From contig CANQWM010000024.1 in the NCBI GenBank assembly GCA_947627535.1, positions 1 to 43,159 of the forward strand: DNA of 43,159 nucleotides, given 5' to 3'. The first letter of the stretch is position 1, and every line of letters starts with the position of its first letter. Source of the DNA: an uncultured Acetatifactor sp. (GTDB lineage: Bacteria > Bacillota > Clostridia > Lachnospirales > Lachnospiraceae). Below are positions 17,493-24,704 of the stretch, piece after piece. The translations under genes and the position numbers were made by a program. The notes below the pieces were generated by a model. The model had not been told where the DNA came from. It saw only the letters and a program-made list of their open reading frames with translations, and did no database searches.

Positions 17493-18170
17493 ATGAAGCT
17501 ATCCAGAAGAACCAACCGAAAAATTGAGACATACCAGCAGGAGCTTTTGAAAACCCACTTTGCCGAGGTGGACAATATGTACCGGAAGATGCGGGGCTGG
17601 CGGCATGATTACCGCAACCACATCCAGGTCTTAAAAACCTACGCCGAAAAGGGCGATCTTCCGGCGGTCATAGCCTATCTCGACGAACTGGAGACCGACC
17701 TGTACACCGTGGACACGGTGATCAAGACCGGCAATCCCATGACGGACGCCATCTTAAATTCCAAGATTGCTCTTGCGGCCGACCGTGGAATCCGCGTGGA
17801 GGCGGATGCCCATATTCCCGCGCTCTTGCGCTTTTCCGCGGTGGATCTCTGCACGATTCTGGGAAATCTCTTCGACAACGCCATCGAGGCCAGCGTCTCC
17901 CTGCCGCCCGAGAAACGGTTGATCCGGGTCTACATGGACATGAAGGGCGTTCAGCTCTACATTTCTTTTTTAAATTTCACGGACCGGGGCAAGCTGAAAA
18001 AAACCGGCGCGCTTTTTCCCAGCACCAAAGGCGGCGACCACGGACTTGGCCTGGAAAGGATCGACTCGGTGGTGGAGAAGCTGGGCGGATATCTGTCCCG
18101 GAACTCGGAGGAAGGGGCTTTTACCACGGAAATCCTGCTTCCTGAAGCTATCAAAGAAGGAGCGGAGTAA
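17493..18170 (+). CDS. GHKL-type histidine kinase lacking a membrane sensor domain
   Basis: Predicted partner of the LytTR regulator. The 225-residue protein starts directly with a helical dimerisation segment and WRHDYRNHIQVLKTY (H38), the AgrC/CitA-type phosphoacceptor motif. An ATPase domain follows (ILGNLFDNAIEAS; GGDHGLGLERID). AgrC-type kinases normally carry five to seven N-terminal transmembrane helices; here there are none, and AGAGGTGACAAC just before the ATG fixes the start, so this is not a missed upstream exon-like region. It is either a soluble kinase or needs a separate membrane receptor. No frameshift is seen upstream. Confidence 0.88.
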   Translation: MKLSRRTNRKIETYQQELLKTHFAEVDNMYRKMRGWRHDYRNHIQVLKTYAEKGDLPAVIAYLDELETDLYTVDTVIKTGNPMTDAILNSKIALAADRGIRVEADAHIPALLRFSAVDLCTILGNLFDNAIEASVSLPPEKRLIRVYMDMKGVQLYISFLNFTDRGKLKKTGALFPSTKGGDHGLGLERIDSVVEKLGGYLSRNSEEGAFTTEILLPEAIKEGAE

Positions 18171-18290
18171 AAAGCATCGGAGTAAAAAAGCGCCGTCCCT
18201 TACTTACCGTACCTTTTCAACGCATTTCTCGGCGCCGGTCTCCCGGCCTGCGCGGGCCGGGCAGAATAAGATCCGGCTCTTTTTCTGCGA

Positions 18291-18353
18291 TTCGTCCCCC
18301 GGAAAATACATTTCGTCCCCAAAAAATTTTTTTCGGATTTTCTGTTATATAAT
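18291..18353 (+). promoter_or_regulatory. ABC-operon promoter with paired 9-bp direct repeats (predicted LytTR site)
   Basis: TTCGTCCCC occurs at 18291-18299 and again, identical, at 18312-18320: 21 bp start to start with a 12-bp spacer, the geometry used by AgrA and ComE dimers. TATAAT lies at 18348-18353, and the hexamer 17 bp upstream of it (AATTTT) is a poor -35, so the second repeat ends a few bases before the -35 position. This is what an activator-dependent promoter looks like. The half-site only partly matches the general LytTR consensus (shared CGT core). Confidence 0.6.
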
Positions 18354-18404
18354 CAGACTGTTACAAAAATTTACCGGAAAACCTGTAAGACGAGGTGACA
18401 AACG

Positions 18405-20282
18405 ATGTCCAAAAAAAAAAGAAACAATGTTCCAGGAGAGGAACGCCAGAAAGAAAAACCCCAATACGGTATGGCCCGATGCGTGGGCTTTATGTTTTCC
18501 CGGGCCATGCGCTATCAGAAGGAAGTGCCGATCCTTTTGTTTTTTCAGATCGCCTTCAACATCTCCAGCGGGATATTCGGGTTTTACTTATCTCCCATGA
18601 TCCTTGCCCGGCTGGAGGCGAGAAGTCCCTTAAACGAACTTTTACTGACCGCGGGTTTTCTGATCGGGGGATGTTTTCTCTCCGACGCGGCAGTGTCGGT
18701 TCTGGGAAACGGAATGGGAAACTGGGGCATAAAGGCGGCATATCAGGGGGAACTGAGAAGCCATATCCTTCAGGAGATATCCAATAAGAGTGCCGATACC
18801 TCCTACTGCAACTGCCTGGACACCAGGTGGCAGAGACTGGCGAAACGGGCCAGAAACTGCTGCAACAGCAACAGCTCCGCCTGTGAAGGGATCTGGCATA
18901 CCCTTCAGAACCTGGGGGTGGGAATTTTCCTGTTTTGTTTTTTCACCGCCATGCTGACCCATATCCACCCTCTGATCTTCGGGGTGACGGCGGTGTTCTG
19001 CCTGCTGGACTTTATCGTATCCTCCTATGTCTATCGGTACAATTACCGGCACCGGGAGGAACTGTCCCACCTGGACAGGCAGACCTGGTACCTGTTGGAA
19101 CTTCCCCGGGATCTGTCCGTGGCGAAGGATATCAGGCTCTTCGGTCTTGAGAGCTGGATCCGGCGGCTGACCGACAAGGCTTTTCTGGCCCGTCAGGCTT
19201 ACGCCAAGCGGGAGCATACCTTTTACCTGATCGGGACTTTTTCCAGCACAGTCCTGGAATTTTTAAGGACGGGGGCCGCCTGTCTGATCCTGCTTCGTAT
19301 GTGCCTGGACAGAAGTTTAAGCGCGGCGGAATTTATGCTCTATTTTTCCGCGATCAGTTCCTTTAACGGACAGTTGAGCGGCGTACTGAACCGTATGCTG
19401 GAACTGAGAAATTATTGTCTGGATCTTTCCAGTCTCATGGAATTTCTGTTTTACCGGGAACCCTTCCGCTTTGCGGGCGGGATCCCGGTACCGGAGGACG
19501 ATACTTACGAGATCCGGCTGGAACAGGTAAGCTATACCTACCCGGGAGCGGAGAAAAAGACCATCGACGGCTTAAGCCTTACCGTTGGGAAGGGGGAAAA
19601 GGTGGCGGTGGTGGGCTTAAACGGCGCGGGGAAGACCACGCTGGTAAAGCTGATGACCGGACTTCTGGATCCGGACGAGGGACGGGTCCTGTGTAACGGG
19701 ATCGATATCCGGGAGTTTAACCGGAAGGAATATTACCGGCTGTTCTCGGCGGTGTTTCAGTCCTATAACCTCTTTGATATCACCGTGGCGGAGACAGTGG
19801 CCCAGTCCGCCCAAAATGTGGACCGGGAAAAGGTAAAGGACTGTATCGAAAAGGCCGGGCTTACGAAGACGGTGGAGGAGCTTCCCGCGGGACTTGACAC
19901 CCATCTGGGGCGCAGTGTGTACCTGGACGGCGTACAGCTCTCCGGGGGCCAGTACCAGAAGCTTTTGCTGGCCCGGGCCCTCTATAAGAGTGGGGCGGTG
20001 CTGGTGCTGGACGAGCCTACGTCGGCTTTAGATCCCCTGGCGGAAAGCGATCTGTATCACAAGTATCATGAGATGACAGCGGGGAAGACCTCGGTCTTCA
20101 TCTCCCACCGGCTTGCCTCCACCCGGTTCTGCGACAGGGTCCTTTATCTGGAGAAAGGAAAGATCGCCGAGGAAGGCACCCACGAGCTTCTTGTGGCAAA
20201 GGGCGGGAAGTACGCTCATATATTTGAGATCCAGTCCAGATATTATCAGGAGGGAGGAGAATTTTATGCAGGACAAAACTGA
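18405..20282 (+). CDS. ABC transporter, fused permease/ATPase (exporter type), subunit 1
   Basis: Half-transporter of 625 residues: an N-terminal basic tail, about six transmembrane helices (about 40-340) and a C-terminal ATPase with Walker A GLNGAGKTT, signature LSGGQYQK, Walker B VLVLDEPTSALD and H-loop ISHRLAS. It probably pairs with the next gene product as a heterodimeric exporter. There is no C39 peptidase domain, so it does not itself cleave a leader peptide. The fourth codon region is an A10 homopolymer (18411-18420), prone to slippage. GAGGTGACAAACG precedes the ATG. The substrate is unknown; placement after a LytTR/GHKL pair suggests a peptide, antimicrobial or toxic compound, by analogy only. 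Confidence 0.92.
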   Translation: MSKKKRNNVPGEERQKEKPQYGMARCVGFMFSRAMRYQKEVPILLFFQIAFNISSGIFGFYLSPMILARLEARSPLNELLLTAGFLIGGCFLSDAAVSVLGNGMGNWGIKAAYQGELRSHILQEISNKSADTSYCNCLDTRWQRLAKRARNCCNSNSSACEGIWHTLQNLGVGIFLFCFFTAMLTHIHPLIFGVTAVFCLLDFIVSSYVYRYNYRHREELSHLDRQTWYLLELPRDLSVAKDIRLFGLESWIRRLTDKAFLARQAYAKREHTFYLIGTFSSTVLEFLRTGAACLILLRMCLDRSLSAAEFMLYFSAISSFNGQLSGVLNRMLELRNYCLDLSSLMEFLFYREPFRFAGGIPVPEDDTYEIRLEQVSYTYPGAEKKTIDGLSLTVGKGEKVAVVGLNGAGKTTLVKLMTGLLDPDEGRVLCNGIDIREFNRKEYYRLFSAVFQSYNLFDITVAETVAQSAQNVDREKVKDCIEKAGLTKTVEELPAGLDTHLGRSVYLDGVQLSGGQYQKLLLARALYKSGAVLVLDEPTSALDPLAESDLYHKYHEMTAGKTSVFISHRLASTRFCDRVLYLEKGKIAEEGTHELLVAKGGKYAHIFEIQSRYYQEGGEFYAGQN

Positions 20283-22164
20283 TAAGTTAAGCTGGCCGGA
20301 GGCTGTGAGGGTCAATATCCGGGCGATCCGGCTTCTGGCCTCCAAAAATAAGCTGCTGTTTCCCTACGCCGTCCTGAAAGCGCTGATGGATACGGTTTCC
20401 ACTTACCTGTCCATTTTTCTCATGGCAAGGCTGATCGGGGAGCTGGCGGGGGAAAGGCGGGGAGACGTCCTGATCTTCTGGGTCCTTGCAGGGATCCTGT
20501 CGAAGGCTGCCTTCGGGATCGCAGGAGGGCTTATGTATCACGCCTATGAGATCCGCAGTGCTCTTTTCTGGAACAACATGAAACGGATCGAGGACGAAAA
20601 GTTCCTTTCCATGGATTACTGCGATGTGGAAGACCAGAAGGTCCGGGACCTCTACGACCAGATCTGTCAGAACGCCAACTGGAGCGGCTGGGGATTCTTA
20701 AAGATCCATTGGAATTTCCAGGACTTTGTCCGAAATTCCTTCTCTGTGATCGGCGCGGTGGGAATGTCAGTGGGGCTGTTTACCAGCAGGGTTCCGGAGG
20801 AAAGCGGCCTGGTTTTTTTAAACCATCCCCTGACGGCACTGGGCTTCCTTGCGGCCATGTTCCTGACCGCCCTGATCGCTCCCTGGCAGGAGGCGAAGAA
20901 CACGGAAAAACGTGCCTCCCTTGCCGATTCCGCAAGGCTGGGAAACCGTCTGTTTTCCCATTTCGGATTTATGAGTCATTATGCGGACGCCATGGCGGAG
21001 TACCGGATGTATTCCCAGGCGGAGATCGCCGAATATTACAGCTGGAAAGAAAAAAGTTTCCTTGTGGGCGGGGTCTTTGACAAGTATGGCAAAGGCGTTG
21101 GGGGAGTCCGCGCTGCGGTAAAGGTTCTGGGAGAAAAACTCCTTCTGTGCACCATCTACCTGTTTGTGTGCCTGAAGGCCTGGGGAGGAGCCTTTGGCAT
21201 CGGGGAGGTCACCCAGTATGTGGGCGCGATCAGCCAGCTGGTCCTCGGCCTGACAGCCTTTTTATCCATAGCAAATGAGCTGCGGGTCAACGCCGGATTT
21301 GTGAAAAAGATTTTTGAATTTTTAGACCTGCCGAACCGGATGTATCAGGGGACGCTGACCACCGAAAAACGGCGGGACAGGAAATACAACGTGGAGTTTC
21401 GCAACGTCAGTTTCCGGTATCCCAATACCGAGCGCTGGGCGCTGAAAAATGTGTCGGTCTGCTTTGAGGTGGGGAACAAGCTTGCTGTTGTGGGCGAGAA
21501 CGGCTCGGGGAAATCCACCTTTATCAAACTTCTCTGCCGTCTGTACGATCCTCAGGAGGGGGAGATCCTCCTAAACGGCGTGAATATCAAAAAGTACCGC
21601 TATGAGGAATATATGGCCATCTTTTCGGTGGTGTTCCAGGATTTCTGGCTGATGGCCCACAGGATAGGACAGAACGTGGCGGGCTCCTGCGACGTGGACG
21701 AGGCCCGAGCCGTAAAGTGCCTGGAGGACGCGGGTTTCGGAGAGCGGCTGAAGGAGCTTCCGGAGGGGCTGAATACCTGGCTCTATAAGGATTTTGACGA
21801 GGACGGGATCCAGATCTCCGGCGGCGAGCGGCAGAAGATCGCCATCGCCCGGGCCCTTTATAAGGACGCGCCCTTTATCGTTCTGGACGAACCCACCGCC
21901 AGCCTGGATCCCGTGGCGGAGGCGGAGATCTACCAGAAATTTGACGCGATCTCCGGGGACCGCACCGCGATCTACATCAGCCATCGCCTGTCAAGCTGCC
22001 GGTTCTGTAAGGAGATACTGGTGTTTGAGGACGGCGGGATTATCCAGCGTGGGAGCCACGAGGAACTTTTAGCGGCCCCGGGAAAATACCGGGATCTCTG
22101 GGAGGCTCAGGCGCAGTATTACGAGAAGGCGAAGCAGTATGAGGAAGATAAAAAATATCTGTAA
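20266..22164 (+). CDS. ABC transporter, fused permease/ATPase (exporter type), subunit 2
   Basis: Second half-transporter, 632 residues, again about six transmembrane helices followed by an ATPase: Walker A GENGSGKST, signature ISGGERQK, Walker B FIVLDEPTASLD, H-loop ISHRLSS. Both ATPase sites look complete in both subunits, unlike heterodimers with one dead site. The start at 20266 (MQDKTDKL) follows a very strong AGGAGGGAGGAGA and overlaps the end of subunit 1 by 17 bp, so the two are translationally coupled; the longer in-frame extension to 20113 lies inside subunit 1 and is rejected. Confidence 0.92.
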   Translation: MQDKTDKLSWPEAVRVNIRAIRLLASKNKLLFPYAVLKALMDTVSTYLSIFLMARLIGELAGERRGDVLIFWVLAGILSKAAFGIAGGLMYHAYEIRSALFWNNMKRIEDEKFLSMDYCDVEDQKVRDLYDQICQNANWSGWGFLKIHWNFQDFVRNSFSVIGAVGMSVGLFTSRVPEESGLVFLNHPLTALGFLAAMFLTALIAPWQEAKNTEKRASLADSARLGNRLFSHFGFMSHYADAMAEYRMYSQAEIAEYYSWKEKSFLVGGVFDKYGKGVGGVRAAVKVLGEKLLLCTIYLFVCLKAWGGAFGIGEVTQYVGAISQLVLGLTAFLSIANELRVNAGFVKKIFEFLDLPNRMYQGTLTTEKRRDRKYNVEFRNVSFRYPNTERWALKNVSVCFEVGNKLAVVGENGSGKSTFIKLLCRLYDPQEGEILLNGVNIKKYRYEEYMAIFSVVFQDFWLMAHRIGQNVAGSCDVDEARAVKCLEDAGFGERLKELPEGLNTWLYKDFDEDGIQISGGERQKIAIARALYKDAPFIVLDEPTASLDPVAEAEIYQKFDAISGDRTAIYISHRLSSCRFCKEILVFEDGGIIQRGSHEELLAAPGKYRDLWEAQAQYYEKAKQYEEDKKYL

Positions 22165-22192
22165 ATGTACGTCTGGGATTTCCGCAGAGCAT

Positions 22193-22245
22193 TTTACTTT
22201 TTTCAAAAAGCGGCTATAATAAGATCAGATTTCAGATAGCTGAAA
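22193..22245 (+). promoter_or_regulatory. nagA promoter with operator-like palindrome
   Basis: TTTACT (22193-22198), 16-bp spacer and a consensus TATAAT (22215-22220), then a perfect 16-bp palindrome TTTCAG-ATAG-CTGAAA at 22230-22245, starting about where transcription should begin. A repressor operator is plausible; it is not the known Bacillus NagR (dre) sequence as far as I can judge. Confidence 0.5.
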
Positions 22246-22266
22246 AAATACAGAACGGGAAATAAT

Positions 22267-23418
22267 ATGATTATTCAAAACGGCCTTGTCTTTCAGGAAA
22301 ATAAAAGCTTTCGGAAGCGTGACCTCTACATAGAAAAGGGACGTATCGTGTCCGACGCCGATGAGCTGACCGATCCCTCCGTCATCAACGCGGAAGGAAT
22401 GTTTGTACTGCCCGGACTTGTGGACGTTCATATCCACGGCGCGTCGGGACACGACTTTTCCGACGGCAGTGCGGAGGGCCTGAAAAAAATCCTTTCTTAT
22501 CAGCTGAAACACGGCGTTACAACCTGCTGTCCCACGACAATGTCTCTTCCGGAAGAACGCCTGCTGAAGATTTTCGACGGGATAAGGGATTTTAGAAAAA
22601 ATACAACGGATTTCGGAACAGAGCCGTTTTCCCGAATCGCCGGCGTTCATTTGGAGGGACCTTTTCTGGATCCCGCCAGAAAAGGATCCCATAAGGAAGA
22701 GTATCTGCTTTCCCCGGACGGGGATTTTTTCCGGAAATGTTTTGATGCCTGCGATGGGATGATCCGGCTTGTGACCATAGCGCCCAACCTTAAGGGGGCT
22801 CTTAAACTGATAGAAGAAATCAGGGAAAAAACCGTCGTCTCTCTGGGACATACCGGGGCTGATTACGAAACTGCCAGAGCCGCTTTCCGGGCCGGCGCAA
22901 GCCACGTCACCCATCTTTTTAACGCCATGGCTCCCCTGCATCACAGGAACCCCGGTCTCATCGGAGCAGCGTCGGAAGACCAATCCTGCATGGCGGAGTT
23001 GATCTGCGACGGCGTTCATGTTCACGAAAGCGCGGTCAGGGCCGCTTTCCGGCTTTTTCCGGGCAGAATCGTCTTAATCAGCGATTCCATCCGCGGAACG
23101 GGGCTGGGAGACGGCGTTTTTGAACTGGTCGGCCAGCAGGTCACAGTCTCCGGAAAAAGGGCGGTTCTGAAGGACGGCACGATCGCAGGTTCCGTCACAA
23201 ATCTTTACGACTGCATGCGCAACGCCGTTTCCTTCGGCGTTCCCATAGAAGAAGCCGTTTCCGCCGCCTCCTTCAATGCCGCCGAAAGCATTGGCCTTTC
23301 CCATGAAATCGGCTCCCTTTCCCCGGGAAAGAGAGCCGACATCCTCCTGACAGACCGGAATCTGAATCTGCTGAAAGTGATCCGTTCCGGTTATTCCGTT
23401 GACGGATCCTTTGCGTAA
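22267..23418 (+). CDS. nagA: N-acetylglucosamine-6-phosphate deacetylase
   Basis: Converts GlcNAc-6-phosphate to glucosamine-6-phosphate and acetate in amino-sugar use and cell-wall recycling; cytosolic amidohydrolase TIM barrel. Metal and catalytic landmarks are present: DVHIHG (H55, H57), HLEGPFLDP (E130), LGHTGADY (H195), HVTHLFNAMAPLHHR (H216), CDGVHVH (H251) and the catalytic Asp in ISDSIRGTGLGDG (D273). The length of 383 is typical. No nagB or PTS gene is adjacent. The last 28 bp overlap the 3' end of the convergent antiporter gene. Confidence 0.95.
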   Translation: MIIQNGLVFQENKSFRKRDLYIEKGRIVSDADELTDPSVINAEGMFVLPGLVDVHIHGASGHDFSDGSAEGLKKILSYQLKHGVTTCCPTTMSLPEERLLKIFDGIRDFRKNTTDFGTEPFSRIAGVHLEGPFLDPARKGSHKEEYLLSPDGDFFRKCFDACDGMIRLVTIAPNLKGALKLIEEIREKTVVSLGHTGADYETARAAFRAGASHVTHLFNAMAPLHHRNPGLIGAASEDQSCMAELICDGVHVHESAVRAAFRLFPGRIVLISDSIRGTGLGDGVFELVGQQVTVSGKRAVLKDGTIAGSVTNLYDCMRNAVSFGVPIEEAVSAASFNAAESIGLSHEIGSLSPGKRADILLTDRNLNLLKVIRSGYSVDGSFA

Positions 23419-24569
23419 AGCAGCTTTAAAATAATCGGCGTCATTATGCTGGAGACAATGATTAAAAGAATAACGGAAGTAAAGTAAACCGGCGTCAGAA
23501 GTCCCACGGAAAGTCCTTTCTGGGACACGATCAGCGCCACCTCTCCCCTTGTCATCATACCCACACCGATCTTTAAGCTGTCCTTAAAGTCAAATCTGCA
23601 GATCTTCGCCATCAGCCCGCATCCTATGATCTTCGCCACAAGCGCCACTGCCACAAACGCCAGAGAAAACAGCAGGATGCTTCCGTCTACCTTGTCTATA
23701 CTGGTCTTCAGGCCGATACTGGCGAAAAATACAGGTCCAAAGATCATGTAAGAGCTGACCTCCATCTTCTGTTCGATATAGGAAGAATCCCGGATGGAAC
23801 AGAGAATGATGCCTGCCACATAAGCTCCCGTAATGTCCGCTATGCCGAAATATTTTTCCGCCGCATAGGCGAAAAAGAAGCAAAGGGCAAGACTGATAAT
23901 AGGGATCCTTCTTGTATGGGGATAGCGTTCGTCAAATCCCTTAAAAATTCTGTAAAGGATATAACCTACCACCAGCGCCATGGCAAAGAACAGAGCGGTA
24001 GAAATCACAACTCTTCCGGGATTGGAGTCCGGGCTTTTAAAGCCTACCACAAAGGTCAGCACGATAATTCCGATCACATCGTCGATGATCGCGGCGCTTA
24101 AGATGGTAGTTCCCACCTTCCCCCTCAGCTTTCCCATCTCGCGCAGGGATTCCACCGTAATGCTGACGCTGGTGGCCGTCATGATAACGCCTACAAAAAC
24201 CGCCTTATAAAAGTTTTCCGAACCCCAGGGCGCCGCGCCGTAAAAACCCATATACAGCAAGGTTCCGCCGACCAAAGGGACAAACACGCCGGCACACGCG
24301 ATGAGAAACGCCACAGGACCCGTCTTCATCAGCTCCTTCAGATCCGTTTCCAGCCCCGCGGAAAACATCAGGAGCACCACGCCGATTTCCGCCATTTCCG
24401 TCAGAAAATCCGTCTGCTGCACCCATCCGAGAACGCTTGGACCGATCAAAAGCCCGGCAATGATCTCACCTACCACCTGCGGGGCTCTGCATTTTCTCGC
24501 CAGAATCCCAAACAGCTTTGCGAACACGATGATGATCGCAAGATCCTTAAAAACACTGTACGCTTCCAT
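23391..24569 (-). CDS. Cation:proton antiporter (CPA2 family)
   Basis: Integral membrane antiporter, 392 residues with about 12 helices and no C-terminal TrkA-N regulatory domain (so shorter than KefB/KefC). Recognisable parts are the early LARKCRAPQVVGEIIAGLLI, LLMFSAGLETDLKEL, the unwound-helix region with TTILSAAIIDDVIGIIVL carrying the paired Asp (DD) of the ion site, and MMTRGEVALIVSQKG near the end. It exchanges Na+ or K+ for H+. CGGAGGAG lies about 10 bases before the ATG. It is divergently placed against nothing upstream and convergent with nagA. Confidence 0.92.
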   Translation of the reverse strand: MEAYSVFKDLAIIIVFAKLFGILARKCRAPQVVGEIIAGLLIGPSVLGWVQQTDFLTEMAEIGVVLLMFSAGLETDLKELMKTGPVAFLIACAGVFVPLVGGTLLYMGFYGAAPWGSENFYKAVFVGVIMTATSVSITVESLREMGKLRGKVGTTILSAAIIDDVIGIIVLTFVVGFKSPDSNPGRVVISTALFFAMALVVGYILYRIFKGFDERYPHTRRIPIISLALCFFFAYAAEKYFGIADITGAYVAGIILCSIRDSSYIEQKMEVSSYMIFGPVFFASIGLKTSIDKVDGSILLFSLAFVAVALVAKIIGCGLMAKICRFDFKDSLKIGVGMMTRGEVALIVSQKGLSVGLLTPVYFTSVILLIIVSSIMTPIILKLLYAKDPSTE

Positions 24570-24630
24570 TTTTCACAATCTCCTCCGATATTATATAATA
24601 TGAAAAAAGCGGTATGACGACAGTCAAACA

Positions 24631-24682
24631 CCCCGCAGCAGACTGCGGGGCGTAAAACCCGCGTCAATTTGTGACCGCGGGT
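24631..24682 (-). terminator. Tandem hairpins downstream of gyrA
   Basis: On the minus strand, 23 bp past the gyrA stop, ACCCGCG-N12-CGCGGGT (24682-24657) is followed by TTTTA, and then CCCCGCAG-N4-CTGCGGGG (24650-24631). The first hairpin has the short T-run of an intrinsic terminator; the second has a weak one. Together they probably close the dnaA-gyrA transcription block and insulate the antiporter gene. Confidence 0.65.
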
Positions 24683-24704
24683 ATTTCACTTAAAACTTAC
24701 AATT

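Noticed and set aside
18242..18261. CCCGGCC-N6-GGCCGGG hairpin as a terminator after the GHKL gene
   Set aside because: No T-run follows, and the ABC promoter lies further downstream; it may still weaken read-through.
16584..18404. A small autoinducer or bacteriocin precursor gene near the LytTR/ABC genes
   Set aside because: I examined the gaps 16584-16773 and 18171-18404 and saw no short frame with a plausible ribosome site and leader-like peptide.
24570..24630. Promoter for the antiporter (TTGACT with TATTAT or TATAAT downstream)
   Set aside because: The spacer is 21 bp or more, too long for a standard sigma-A promoter.
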